From contig NZ_FYEK01000012.1 in the NCBI RefSeq assembly GCF_900187885.1, positions 106,710 through 170,709 of the forward strand: DNA of 64,000 nucleotides. Reading direction: 5' to 3'. A model generated the notes under the pieces. That model was not told where the DNA came from, ran no database searches, and saw only the letters and a list, made by a program, of their open reading frames with translations. Positions 16,411 through 25,064 of this stretch are shown here, piece after piece; position 1 is the first letter of the stretch; the number at the start of each line of letters is the position of its first letter. Source of the DNA: Thermoflexus hugenholtzii JAD2. GTDB lineage: Bacteria; Chloroflexota; Anaerolineae; Thermoflexales; Thermoflexaceae. The translations under genes and the position numbers were made by a program.

Positions 16411-16450
16411 TGGGGACTGCCCGCATCGACCCGAACGGAGGAGGGAACCG

Positions 16451-17209
16451 ATGCCCCGACCGGACGGCCGTTCGAGCGACGCCCTGCGACCGGTCCGCTT
16501 CCGTCTCGGTTTCACGGAATACGCCGAGGGCTCGGTGTGGATCGAGGCTGGGCGCACCTGGGTGCTGTGCAACGTCACGGTGGAGGAGGGCGTCCCCCCC
16601 TGGCTGAAAGGGCAGGGCCGGGGCTGGCTGACGGCGGAATATGCCATGCTGCCCCGGAGCACCCACACCCGGACGCCCCGGGAGGCCGGGTTGCAGAGCG
16701 GGCGGACGAAGGAGATCCAGCGCCTGATCGGCCGAAGCCTGCGCGCGGCCCTCAACCTGGAGCACCTGGGGGAGCGCACCCTGATCGTGGATTGCGACGT
16801 GATCCAGGCGGACGGCGGCACCCGCACAGCGGCCATCACCGGCGGCTATGTGGCCGTCGTTCTGGCCCTGCGCCGCCTGATCGCCGCCGGCCTCGTCCCT
16901 CCCGAAGTTCTCCGCACGCCCGTCGCCGCGGTCAGCGTGGGGATCGTGGAAGGGGAGCCGCGCCTGGACCTGTGCTACGCGGAGGACAGCGTCGCCGAGG
17001 TGGATTTCAACGTGGTGATGACCGGGGACGGACGCTTCGTGGAGATCCAGGGGACGGCGGAGGGGCGGCCCTTCACCGCGGAGGAGTTCGCCGCGCTGAT
17101 GGAGCTGGCTCGCAAGGGCATCGCGGCGCTGCTGGAGGCCCAGGCTCGGGCGCTGGCGGAGGCTCCCGAGCTTCCCCCCTGGCCTCCGGAGCAGGAGGGG
17201 GCCCAATGA
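16451..17209 (+). CDS. rph: Ribonuclease PH
   Basis: A phosphorolytic 3'-5' exoribonuclease that trims tRNA 3' ends. At 252 residues it is normal in length. Typical sequences are [15 protein letters not shown] at the N terminus, [33 protein letters not shown] and [24 protein letters not shown], which hold the RNA and phosphate-binding residues. The ATG has GGAGGAGGG upstream. Its TGA overlaps the ATG of the next gene (ATGA). Confidence 0.96.
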   Translation: MPRPDGRSSDALRPVRFRLGFTEYAEGSVWIEAGRTWVLCNVTVEEGVPPWLKGQGRGWLTAEYAMLPRSTHTRTPREAGLQSGRTKEIQRLIGRSLRAALNLEHLGERTLIVDCDVIQADGGTRTAAITGGYVAVVLALRRLIAAGLVPPEVLRTPVAAVSVGIVEGEPRLDLCYAEDSVAEVDFNVVMTGDGRFVEIQGTAEGRPFTAEEFAALMELARKGIAALLEAQARALAEAPELPPWPPEQEGAQ

Positions 17210-17919
17210 ACACCTTCATCTCGAGAGCGCTCATCGGCCTTCTCGCCGCCCTGCTTCTCAGCGGCTGCCTCACCCTGAGCGTCCACACGCGGCTGCGGGC
17301 CGACGGCGCGGCGGAGCGGACGGTGGCGGTAGCGGTGGACCGCGTGCTGCTGCAGACCGCGGCGGTCCAGCCCCTGGAATCCCTGCGGCGCATGGCGGAG
17401 GCTTCCGGGTGGGGCGTCGAGCGGTTTCGGGACGCCGCCCGGGACCAGGAGGGGATCCGCCTGCGCCGGACGCTTTCTTCCCTGGAGGATCTGAACCGGC
17501 TCCCGGAGGGCGATCCCCTGGCCGGCCTGGAACGCATCACGGTGGAGACCCAGGGGGATCTCCAGGTTCTCACGGCCACCCTCTCCATCGCGGGGATCCT
17601 GGAGCGCCTGCGGATCGCCGCCGGGGAGCCTCCCCTCTCCCCGGAGGATCTCTCCTTGCTGCGGGCGGCCGGGTTCCGGCTGCGTTATGAGCTGGAGCTC
17701 CCCGGTCCGGTGATCGATTACGCGCCGCGGGGCAATGCGCAGGTGGACGGACGTCGGATCCGCTGGGAGGTGCCGCTCAGCCCCGATCAGACGACGGTCA
17801 CCCTGCGGGTCACGTGGCGGCCTATCCGCTCCCTGCCCATCTGTGCCGGCGGGATGATGGGGCTGCTTCCCTTCCTGCTCCTGCTGGCCCTGAGGACGCG
17901 AAAGGAGGGATGGCGGTGA
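17206..17919 (+). CDS. LppM-like membrane-anchored lipoprotein
   Basis: A 237-residue predicted lipoprotein. The signal peptide ends in LLSGC (Cys about residue 21), and a C-terminal hydrophobic segment ([13 protein letters not shown]) is followed by basic residues, so it may be anchored at both ends. The body ([22 protein letters not shown]) resembles the LppM/DUF3153 fold found in actinobacterial and Chloroflexota cell-envelope lipoproteins. The function is unknown. It overlaps rph at its start and the zinc-ribbon gene at its end. Confidence 0.7.
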   Translation: MNTFISRALIGLLAALLLSGCLTLSVHTRLRADGAAERTVAVAVDRVLLQTAAVQPLESLRRMAEASGWGVERFRDAARDQEGIRLRRTLSSLEDLNRLPEGDPLAGLERITVETQGDLQVLTATLSIAGILERLRIAAGEPPLSPEDLSLLRAAGFRLRYELELPGPVIDYAPRGNAQVDGRRIRWEVPLSPDQTTVTLRVTWRPIRSLPICAGGMMGLLPFLLLLALRTRKEGWR

Positions 17920-18158
17920 GGAGGGAGGGAGACGTTCCCCCGGAGCGGCCTCCGGTGATGGTCTGCCCGCGGTGCCGGGCGATGGTGTCCGCTCGCTCGA
18001 ACCAGTGCCTGGTCTGCGGGGCCCGGCTATCCTCGTCGGAGCGGATCGATTTCCCCGGCCTGACCCTGGCTTTCCTGGTTTACCCGGTGCTCGCCCTGGC
18101 CATCGCCTGCACGGCGCTGGTGCTGTGCGTGGCGTTGATCCGATGGCTGGGCCGGTAG
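17910..18158 (+). CDS. Small zinc-ribbon membrane protein
   Basis: An 82-residue protein with a zinc ribbon (C-P-R-C, then C-L-V-C) near residues 20-40 and a C-terminal membrane helix (LAFLVYPVLALAIACTALVLCVAL). The start at 17910 has AAAGGAGG just upstream and overlaps the previous gene by 10 bp. Many such zinc-ribbon/TM proteins are of unknown role. It is the last gene of the rph unit and converges on galE with only 4 bp between them. Confidence 0.7.
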   Translation: MAVRREGDVPPERPPVMVCPRCRAMVSARSNQCLVCGARLSSSERIDFPGLTLAFLVYPVLALAIACTALVLCVALIRWLGR

Positions 18159-18162
18159 TCTC

Positions 18163-19137
18163 TTACTCCGGGTATCCGTGGGGGTGCGCCTGCATCCAGC
18201 GCCAGGCGCTGGCCACGATGTCGATCAAAGTGTGCTCCGGTGTCCAGCCCAGATCCCGGCGGATGGCCTCCGGGGAGGCCACCAGCATCACCGGGTCCCC
18301 AGGCCGGCGCGGCCCTTCCCGGGCTGGGATGGGGTGGCCGGTCACCCGTCGGCAGACCTCCAGCACCTCCCGGACGGTGTAGCCGGTCCCCGTCCCCACG
18401 TTGTAGACCATCACCGGCCGCTCGGAGAGGGCCTCCAGGACCAGGAGGTGGGCCCGGGCGAGATCCACCACGTGGATGTAATCCCGGATGCAGGTCCCAT
18501 CGCGGGTGGGGTAATCGGTCCCGTAGATCTCCACATAAGGCCGGCGGCCCAGGGCCACCTGCAGGATACGGGGGATCAGATGGCTCTCCGGCCGATGATC
18601 CTCCCCCCGCGTCGCCGTGGCCCCTCCGGCGTTGAAATAGCGCAGCGCCGCGTAGCGCAGGCCCCGGGTTCGGTGCAGCCACCCCAGGATCCGCTCGACG
18701 GTCGCCTTGGTCTCCCCGTAGACGTTCACCGGCCCGATGGGGGAAGACTCCGTCAGGGGCTCCGGGGCGGGGGCGTAGACGGCGGCGGTGGAGGAGAACA
18801 CCACCCGATCCACCCCGCCGGCCAGCAGGGCCTCCAGGAAGGTGATGGTGTGGGCCACGTTGTTCCGGAAATACTTGAAAGGCTCCTCCATGGACTCGCC
18901 GGCCTCAATAAAGGCGGCGAAGTGCATGGCGGCCTGGCAAGGCCACCGGCGCAGGGTCTCCACCACCCGTTCCCCGTCCCCGATATCCCCATGGACGAAC
19001 TGCGCGCCCTCCGGGACGGCGGCTCGGAAGCCGTGGCACAGGTTGTCGTAGACCACCACCTCATGGCCGGCCTCGAGGAGGAGCTCCGTCACGATGCTGC
19101 CGATGTAGCCGGCTCCGCCGGCGACCAGGATGCGCAT
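18163..19137 (-). CDS. galE: UDP-glucose 4-epimerase
   Basis: A short-chain dehydrogenase/reductase that interconverts UDP-glucose and UDP-galactose with bound NAD. At 324 residues it is normal. The N-terminal Rossmann motif is GGAGYIG (residues 7-13), the catalytic pair lies in YGETK with SSTAAVY before it, and the substrate region ALRYFNAGGA is present. I start it at 19137 (MRILVAGG), where GGAGGAG lies six bases upstream. It is 33 bp downstream of the glycosyltransferase gene, which suggests that it supplies sugar nucleotide for that enzyme. Confidence 0.95.
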   Translation of the reverse strand: MRILVAGGAGYIGSIVTELLLEAGHEVVVYDNLCHGFRAAVPEGAQFVHGDIGDGERVVETLRRWPCQAAMHFAAFIEAGESMEEPFKYFRNNVAHTITFLEALLAGGVDRVVFSSTAAVYAPAPEPLTESSPIGPVNVYGETKATVERILGWLHRTRGLRYAALRYFNAGGATATRGEDHRPESHLIPRILQVALGRRPYVEIYGTDYPTRDGTCIRDYIHVVDLARAHLLVLEALSERPVMVYNVGTGTGYTVREVLEVCRRVTGHPIPAREGPRRPGDPVMLVASPEAIRRDLGWTPEHTLIDIVASAWRWMQAHPHGYPE

Positions 19138-19170
19138 GGATCTCCTCCGGGGAGAGATGAACAAGCGGAT

Positions 19171-20640
19171 TCAGCGGGGGAACGGGCCGCTTCGATCCGC
19201 TTCTTTGAGCGGAGCGCGCGCCGAGGAGACGGCCTCCCGCGCGGGCGGGGCGGGGGAGAGGCTGAAGCCGGCGACGATCCCGTAGCTCAGGGCATAACAG
19301 AGCAGGAAGGGCACGACCCCATCGAGGCCATGGTGCCATGCCCGCCAGGTTAAGAGAAGGGCGTAAAGGGCGAAGGCCCCCTCGATCCAGCCTATCGGGT
19401 CCATCTCCGGCTCGCCCCGCGCCGCCCGCTCCCCCTTGGGCGTCCGCTGGAACTCCGAGGGAAGGCCGAGCAGGGCCTCGATGATGGCGCGGGTGTTGCT
19501 TAAGGTGAGGCCCGTCCCGATCACGAACAGGACCGGGATCACCCAGAGCCGACGGGGCCAGTCGGGGTAGAGGGCCTGCTGGCTGAGGCCATACATCAGG
19601 GGCACCGTTAGCAGCCCCAGGCCCAGGATCACCGCCCACTTCGGGCGCTCCACGGGATGGCGCAACAGGGGACCGGAGAGCAGCAACAGGAGCACTCCCA
19701 GCAGATGGGTGAAATATCCGCCCAGATGGAGGGTGGCCACCACCCGCTTCCACCACGGCCAGCGGCTGCGCCAGATCCGGCTGATCAGCTTCCGGAACGT
19801 CTGGGTGGTCCCCTTGGCCCACCGGAACTGCTGGCTCTTGAAGGCCGGGAGGGTGGGGGGGATCTCCCCCGGGACCGCGACATCGGGGACGAAGACGATG
19901 CGCCAGCCGGCCAGCTGGGCCCGATAGCTGAGATCCAGGTCCTCTGTCAGGGTGTCGGTTTCCCACCCGCCGGCGGCCTCGATGGCCTCCCGCCGCCACA
20001 CGCCTGCGGAGCCGTTGAAGTTCACAGGCAGCCCGGCGGCGGAGCGGGCCACCTGATCGACTATGAAGTGCGCGTCCAGCATCAGGGCCTGGGCGCGGGT
20101 GATCCAGGACTGAGAGGCATTCAGATGGTCCCAGCGGGCTTGAGCGGCGGCGATGGTAGGGTCGGCCAGCAGCACCGGGATCATGCGCTTCAGGAAATCC
20201 GGCGGTGGGACGAAGTCGGCGTCGAAGATGGCGATGAACTCGCCCCGGGCCCTTCGCAGCCCGTAGGCCAGCGCCCCTGCCTTGTAGCCGTTCCGGTTCG
20301 GGCGCCGCAGCAGCTCGATGGGATAGCCGAGGGCCTGATAATGGACAACCAGCTGCTTGACCAATTGCGCCGTCTCGTCCGTGGAGTCATCCAGGACCTG
20401 GATCTCCAGGCGGTCTGGGGGATAATCCAGGGCCACCACGGCTTGCAGCAGGCGCTCCACCACGCTCCCTTCATTGTAAATGGGCAACTGCACCGTGACG
20501 AAGGGCCAGGTCGAAGGGTTCGCGCGGGGGACCGGGCGACGCCGTCCCCACAGGCTGAGCCCGCACAGGATCAGAACGTAAAGGGCATACAGGAACAGCA
20601 GAACGCTGATCCCCAGGCTGGCCGCGGCCATAAGCTTCAT
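19171..20640 (-). CDS. Membrane glycosyltransferase, family 2 (cellulose/mannan synthase type)
   Basis: A processive-type GT2 enzyme of 489 residues. The N-terminal helix is followed by the catalytic domain: LPIYNE, DDSTDET, DAD (residues near 150), TEDLDLS and QQFRWAKG, the full D,D,D,QxxRW set. Four or more membrane helices follow at the C terminus. It resembles CsbB/beta-mannan or cellulose-like synthases, but the polymer cannot be named. Its ATG overlaps the cyclase stop (ATGA), so a cyclic nucleotide enzyme and a polysaccharide synthase are translated together. Confidence 0.88.
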   Translation of the reverse strand: MKLMAAASLGISVLLFLYALYVLILCGLSLWGRRRPVPRANPSTWPFVTVQLPIYNEGSVVERLLQAVVALDYPPDRLEIQVLDDSTDETAQLVKQLVVHYQALGYPIELLRRPNRNGYKAGALAYGLRRARGEFIAIFDADFVPPPDFLKRMIPVLLADPTIAAAQARWDHLNASQSWITRAQALMLDAHFIVDQVARSAAGLPVNFNGSAGVWRREAIEAAGGWETDTLTEDLDLSYRAQLAGWRIVFVPDVAVPGEIPPTLPAFKSQQFRWAKGTTQTFRKLISRIWRSRWPWWKRVVATLHLGGYFTHLLGVLLLLLSGPLLRHPVERPKWAVILGLGLLTVPLMYGLSQQALYPDWPRRLWVIPVLFVIGTGLTLSNTRAIIEALLGLPSEFQRTPKGERAARGEPEMDPIGWIEGAFALYALLLTWRAWHHGLDGVVPFLLCYALSYGIVAGFSLSPAPPAREAVSSARAPLKEADRSGPFPR

Positions 20641-21461
20641 GGCGTTTCCTCCCGGAACCCCAGGAATCGGTAGACCGGCACCACCTGAGCCCCTCCCCGA
20701 ACCGGGAAGATCGGCAGGGCGCGGGCCTCGATCCGCTCTCGCACGCGCTCGAACACCGCCCGGCTGATCATGATCTGCCCGGGCGGCGCTGCCTCCTGCA
20801 GGCGCCGCGCGTAATTGACCGTGCTCCCCACCAGGGTATAGGTCTGGAACGCACGGGTTCCGATCGGCCCGAGGACCGCCTCGCCGAGGTGCACGCCGAT
20901 GCGGTAACGTCGGCGGTGCTCCGGGGGGAGCGCGGCGTGCAGATGGAGCACCTCCTGCTGCATCCGCCACGCCGCCCGCAGGGCCCGATACGGATGGTCC
21001 GGCAGCTCGAAGGGGGCGTTGAACCATCCCAGCACCGCATCCCCCATAAATCGATCCACCACGCCTCCCTCGGCCCGTATGCAGGCCCATGCGAGCTCCA
21101 GATAGCGGTTCAGCAGGGGCACCAGGGCCTCCAGGGGAGTGTGCTCGCACAGCTCCGAGAAGCCGTGGAGGTCCACGAAGAGGACGGTGACCTCGCGCCG
21201 GATGGGCGTCGGGTCCTCCGGGCCATCCGCCCGGATCAGATAGGCCATCAGGTCGGGATCCAGCATGGGGGCAAGCCGCCCGATCTCCCGGTGGACTCTC
21301 GACCGCAGGATCTCCACCAGATCCCGACTGGTCCGCACGAGCTCGACCGGCGAATCCGGGCCTGCCGCGGACCGCGCGAGGGCCCGCTCCGCTTCCCCCA
21401 GGTATTCCATCAGGCGATCCAGCAATGAGTCGAAGGCCTCTGTCCCACTTATCCGTTCCAT
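20637..21461 (-). CDS. Class III adenylate/guanylate cyclase
   Basis: A 274-residue protein with a helical N-terminal 85 residues and a class III cyclase domain. The metal Asp residues are D97 (FVDLHGF) and D141 (FMGD). The transition-state pair is N216 and R220 (STVNYARR). The base-selecting pair is unusual: Thr209 is present, but the expected Lys is Arg137 (VDRFMGD rather than VDKFMGD). It may therefore prefer a different base or be weakly active. It has GGAGGAG before the ATG and leads the operon with the glycosyltransferase and galE. Confidence 0.87.
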   Translation of the reverse strand: MERISGTEAFDSLLDRLMEYLGEAERALARSAAGPDSPVELVRTSRDLVEILRSRVHREIGRLAPMLDPDLMAYLIRADGPEDPTPIRREVTVLFVDLHGFSELCEHTPLEALVPLLNRYLELAWACIRAEGGVVDRFMGDAVLGWFNAPFELPDHPYRALRAAWRMQQEVLHLHAALPPEHRRRYRIGVHLGEAVLGPIGTRAFQTYTLVGSTVNYARRLQEAAPPGQIMISRAVFERVRERIEARALPIFPVRGGAQVVPVYRFLGFREETP

Positions 21462-21549
21462 CCCGGCTCCTCCGGTCGCCCTCCGCGATCAATCCCCATC
21501 CGTCCTTCTGCTCCCCGGCTCCCCGCGGGGGGCGGATTCCACCCCGGTT

Positions 21550-21870
21550 CTTCCTGGAGGAGGGCCTTCCGCCCCCCATCTTCGTTTTCGATGCCTGTAG
21601 GGTCGCAGCGGAGGCTGCTCCTACAGCCCGAACCCCCTGTTTTCGAGACGGGAAGGGTCGCGGCGGAAGTAGGAGGGGCTTTAGCCCCGAACGCTCCGCC
21701 GTCGATGACGCAAAGGTCGCGGCGAAAGCCGCTCCTACAACAACAGGGGTGCCGAAATGAATTTCGGCTTACGTGGGGAGGGGCTTCAGCTCGCCATCAT
21801 CGATCACGGCCGAAGCCGCTCCTCCGGCACGGGTCCTCCGGTGGGATCCCCTGAATCCATGTTTGTTTTC
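21550..21870. repeat. Cluster of short palindromic repeats
   Basis: The 502-bp gap 21462-21963 has no gene that I can support. It holds hairpin units related to those at 12600-12853: GTAGGAGGGGCTTTAGCCCC (about 21678), GGTCGCGGCGAAAGCCGC with CTCCTAC after it (about 21714), a looser copy at about 21600-21630, and the perfect inverted repeat GCCGAAAT-GA-ATTTCGGC at 21751-21768, identical to 12728-12745. The flanks 21462-21549 and 21871-21963 show nothing clear. Confidence 0.6.
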
Positions 21871-21963
21871 GATCCCAAGGGGTTCGGATCGATTCCCCTT
21901 CTCATAATACACCCCGGAGAACAATGGGGGGCCTCTCCCCGCGGATGGCGCGGGATCCCGGCC

Positions 21964-24282
21964 TCAGCGGGCGAAGGGCGGCGAGGTGGGAAGGGTCTGG
22001 CTGCGGAGGGCGGAGATCCACCGAGCCAAGATGGATCGGAGGCGCCCTCGGAGCCCATAGAAGAGAAAGAGAAGCCACCAGCCCCGAGGGGCGGATCCCG
22101 GAGGGAGCGGGCGTCGGCCGAACCGCACGGCCGTGTAGCGCTCCGCGATCTGCCTCATGGTCTCCGCCATCTCCGGTGCCAGCGCGGCCAGGTGCCGAGC
22201 GCGCTCCATCGGGGTCCAGGAGGCCGGGAGCCGGATCCCCAGCAGCCGCGCCGCGCGGTTCATCCACAGGTAATCCCGAGCAGCGGGAGAGAGCCGGCGC
22301 AGGCGGTGCCGATCGCGCAACCAGAGGACCACCCCCAGCATCCCCAGCGCTCCCATCAGGCCCGCTGTGAGCGGTCCGACCGGGAACCGCGGCGTGCGGG
22401 GCAGCGGAAGAGCCTCCCCGGGCTGGATATCGAAATCCTCGGCCAGCAGATTGCGTCGGGTGGGGGTGGGTTGTGGCGCGCCGGGAGTGGGCCCTGCGGC
22501 GGGGCTCGCTGGAGGCGTGGGGGTGGGCGTCGCGGGGCGCTGGGGGCGCAGGATGGGCGGCTGGGCGGCGGTGGGCTCGAATTCCACCCAGCCGTAGCCA
22601 GGGAAGTAGATCTCCACCCATGTGTGGGCGTCCCGCTGCCGCACCCGATACCGCCCGTCGGGCATCCACTCGCCCTGGGCGTAGCCGCTCACCACGCGGG
22701 CGGGGATCCCCAGGGCCCGCGCCATCACGGCCATCGCCGAGGCGTAATAGTCGCAGTAGCCCTGGTGGATGTCAAACAGCACATAGGACACGCCGTCCCG
22801 GCCCGGCGGCGGAGCCGGGATGTTCTCGTTGTATCGGATGTTGCGGCGCAGCCAGGCCTCCAGGGCCGCTGCCTTGTCGTATGGATTGTCCGCGTTCGCC
22901 GTGATCCGCTCCGCCAGGCGTCGGATCCGGGGGTCGAGGTTGGGCGGCAGCTGCAGATATCGCTGCACCCATTCCGGGTAAACCGTCCCCGCCTGGCGCA
23001 GGCCCTCCACATCCGGGACGGGGACCAGGGAGATCGCCTCGTAGGTCTGCTGGGCGCCGAAGGGACGGGGGCTGCGGATCCCCATCAGATCGTGGGCCTG
23101 GGCCGTGAACCGGCCCTGCACGATGGCGGGGAGACTGACGGCCACCGGGTGCTGAGCGGCGAAGATCAGGGTGTTCCCGGGCAGATAGACGGTGAAGGTT
23201 TGCGTCACCACCGCCCGGCCCTCCCACAGCGGGCGCGCCGTCAGCGCGGTCATCGGGGCGCGGCTCTGCTCATCTTCCCCCGAGGAAAGCCAGCCGTTGG
23301 AGGTGTAGACGTCATAGACCATCCCCCGCCAGTAGCGGGCCGGCCCCTGGGCCCGCACCTCCATCACCACCGTGTCGCTCAGCCGCCGGGGCCCGCCGAA
23401 GGGCAGCGTGCGTCCCAGGGGGCTCACATACGCCGGGCGCTGGGAGCGCAGGGAGCTGAACAGCCGGTTGAACGTCTCCTGGCTCCGGCGCAGGGGCCGG
23501 CTCACCTCGCTCCAGACCCGGGAGGCCGCCTCGCTGGGGCCGGCCGGCGGGAGGATCCAGGCGAGGGCCAGGGCCAGCCCGGCGATCAGCAGCCCCGCCC
23601 GCAGCACATCCACGCCGAGATCCGGGACGAACCATACTCGCTCCCGCCGCCAGCGCTGGCTCTGCTCCTCATAATGCACGGTGGCCAGCCAGAGCAGCGC
23701 CCCCAGCAAATAGGTGATCAGGAACAGCGTGAGAGGGCGCGGACCCAGATAGTAATACGCGTTGATGAACGCGATCAGCCCGGCCGGCACCAGCGCCCGC
23801 CACGACCGGATGGTCCGGAAAGAATACCAGGCGCTGCTGCTGGCCGCCAGCCAGATCAGGGCCCCCATGATCACCACGAAGGGCAGCGGATCGCTGCCGC
23901 GCCCGCCCCGCATGGCTTCCATGGCCCACACCGTCATGCGGTAGCCCAGCCATTGGAGCTTCAACGACCAGGTGGGGACCTGGATGAGGCGGGCGCTCAG
24001 GTAGCCCACCCAGACGGTGCCATAGCCGATGTTGAGAAGAAAAGCCACCGGGCCGGGGAACCGGGAGATGGCCAGCAGCCAACCGATGAGGAGCCCCCCG
24101 GCTGCCACTGAAGGGAGGATCTCTAATCCATCGGCCCACCCCGCCATCGTCACCGTCCACGCGGCGGACCCGTGGATCAGGAGCAGCAGGAAGAGCATCC
24201 AGAGGGTTCCCACCGTTCCCCGGGGAACGGCCGGGGCCTCCATCGGCCTTCCGGGGATCCTTACCTCGCTTTCTCCCACCAT
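21964..24282 (-). CDS. Membrane transglutaminase-like protein (TgpA type)
   Basis: A 772-residue membrane protein. About six N-terminal membrane helices are followed by an exposed region and a transglutaminase core: GYCDYYASAMAVMARALGIPAR holds the catalytic Cys and DAHTWVEIYFPGYGWVEFEPT the His. A Pro/Thr-rich linker, one more membrane helix and a DUF4129-like cytoplasmic tail complete the TgpA layout. TgpA-type proteins act on envelope proteins or peptides. The start at 24282 (GGAGGAG eight bases upstream) overlaps surE by 22 bp; an internal ATG at 24243 is the alternative. Confidence 0.85.
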   Translation of the reverse strand: MVGESEVRIPGRPMEAPAVPRGTVGTLWMLFLLLLIHGSAAWTVTMAGWADGLEILPSVAAGGLLIGWLLAISRFPGPVAFLLNIGYGTVWVGYLSARLIQVPTWSLKLQWLGYRMTVWAMEAMRGGRGSDPLPFVVIMGALIWLAASSSAWYSFRTIRSWRALVPAGLIAFINAYYYLGPRPLTLFLITYLLGALLWLATVHYEEQSQRWRRERVWFVPDLGVDVLRAGLLIAGLALALAWILPPAGPSEAASRVWSEVSRPLRRSQETFNRLFSSLRSQRPAYVSPLGRTLPFGGPRRLSDTVVMEVRAQGPARYWRGMVYDVYTSNGWLSSGEDEQSRAPMTALTARPLWEGRAVVTQTFTVYLPGNTLIFAAQHPVAVSLPAIVQGRFTAQAHDLMGIRSPRPFGAQQTYEAISLVPVPDVEGLRQAGTVYPEWVQRYLQLPPNLDPRIRRLAERITANADNPYDKAAALEAWLRRNIRYNENIPAPPPGRDGVSYVLFDIHQGYCDYYASAMAVMARALGIPARVVSGYAQGEWMPDGRYRVRQRDAHTWVEIYFPGYGWVEFEPTAAQPPILRPQRPATPTPTPPASPAAGPTPGAPQPTPTRRNLLAEDFDIQPGEALPLPRTPRFPVGPLTAGLMGALGMLGVVLWLRDRHRLRRLSPAARDYLWMNRAARLLGIRLPASWTPMERARHLAALAPEMAETMRQIAERYTAVRFGRRPLPPGSAPRGWWLLFLFYGLRGRLRSILARWISALRSQTLPTSPPFAR

Positions 24283-25064
24283 CGATGCAGCTCCTCCAGG
24301 GAAACGCGGGACGTGAGATCCAGGCTCAGCGGGGTGACAGAGACCACCTCCTCCACCACCAGGGCGTAGATGTCCGAATCCGGCTCCAGACGCTCTCGAT
24401 CGATCTCCACCCGATATCCCAGCGGGCCCGGGTCGGTGGGGCGCCGGCGCATCGGGCGGACCGGGACGAAATACCGCTGCCGGGAGAGGCGGGTCCACCG
24501 CCATGGGGTCTCCGGCGTGGCCCGGGCCGGGACGTCGATCTTCAGCACGTCGACGTCGAACGGCAGGGCCTGGCGGAGGGCGGCGCGGGCGAAGAGGAGG
24601 GTGAAATGCGCCGCGGCCCTGAAGTCGATCTCCTCGGAGTATCCCAGGTGATGCTCCACCGGGGTTTGCAGCGACACGGCCAGGGCCGGGATCCCGAAGC
24701 TGGCCGCCTCCAAGGCTGCCCCCACCGTCCCCGAGATCGTCACCCCAGAGCCGACGTTCTCCCCATAATTGATGCCCGCCACCGCCAGATCGGGGAGGCG
24801 AGGAAGGATCTCCAGGATGGCGTGATCGACCACCTGGGCGGGGGTTCCTTCCACCGCATAGGCCCGGATCACTGTGCCGCTCACATGGATGATCTCCGGG
24901 TAGATCCGGCCCTCCGAGGTGGCCGGCATGCAGCGCCCGGCGCCGGACCATTGATCCACCGGGGCGACCACCACAACCTGCCCCAGGACTTGCAGGGCGG
25001 CAGCGGCGGCGCGCAGGCCCGGGGAGCGGATCCCGTCATCGTTGGTCACCAGGATGAGCGGCAT
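24261..25064 (-). CDS. surE: 5'/3'-nucleotidase SurE
   Basis: A metal-dependent nucleoside monophosphate phosphatase of the survival protein E family, 267 residues. The signature VTNDDGIRSPG has the metal Asp pair at residues 9-10, and the further ligand motifs WSGAG and INYGENVG are present. The start at 25064 has GGGAGG upstream. It overlaps the ATP-grasp gene upstream by 19 bp and the transglutaminase gene downstream by 22 bp, so the three form one tightly coupled operon. Confidence 0.94.
   Translation of the reverse strand: MPLILVTNDDGIRSPGLRAAAAALQVLGQVVVVAPVDQWSGAGRCMPATSEGRIYPEIIHVSGTVIRAYAVEGTPAQVVDHAILEILPRLPDLAVAGINYGENVGSGVTISGTVGAALEAASFGIPALAVSLQTPVEHHLGYSEEIDFRAAAHFTLLFARAALRQALPFDVDVLKIDVPARATPETPWRWTRLSRQRYFVPVRPMRRRPTDPGPLGYRVEIDRERLEPDSDIYALVVEEVVSVTPLSLDLTSRVSLEELHRWWEKAR

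Noticed and set aside
15097..16839. 580-codon minus-strand frame opposite the CNNM/HlyC gene
   Set aside because: The plus-strand gene has full DUF21-CBS-CorC homology. The opposite frame has no recognisable domain and a composition typical of shadows.
16537..17205. Upstream extension of the LppM-like lipoprotein frame through rph
   Set aside because: The extension has shadow composition. The lipoprotein signal peptide starts cleanly at 17206 and overlaps the rph stop by ATGA.
21550..21870. Repeat cluster considered as a CRISPR array
   Set aside because: The repeats are palindromic and irregular in spacing and sequence. There are no equal-length unique spacers, and no cas genes are nearby.
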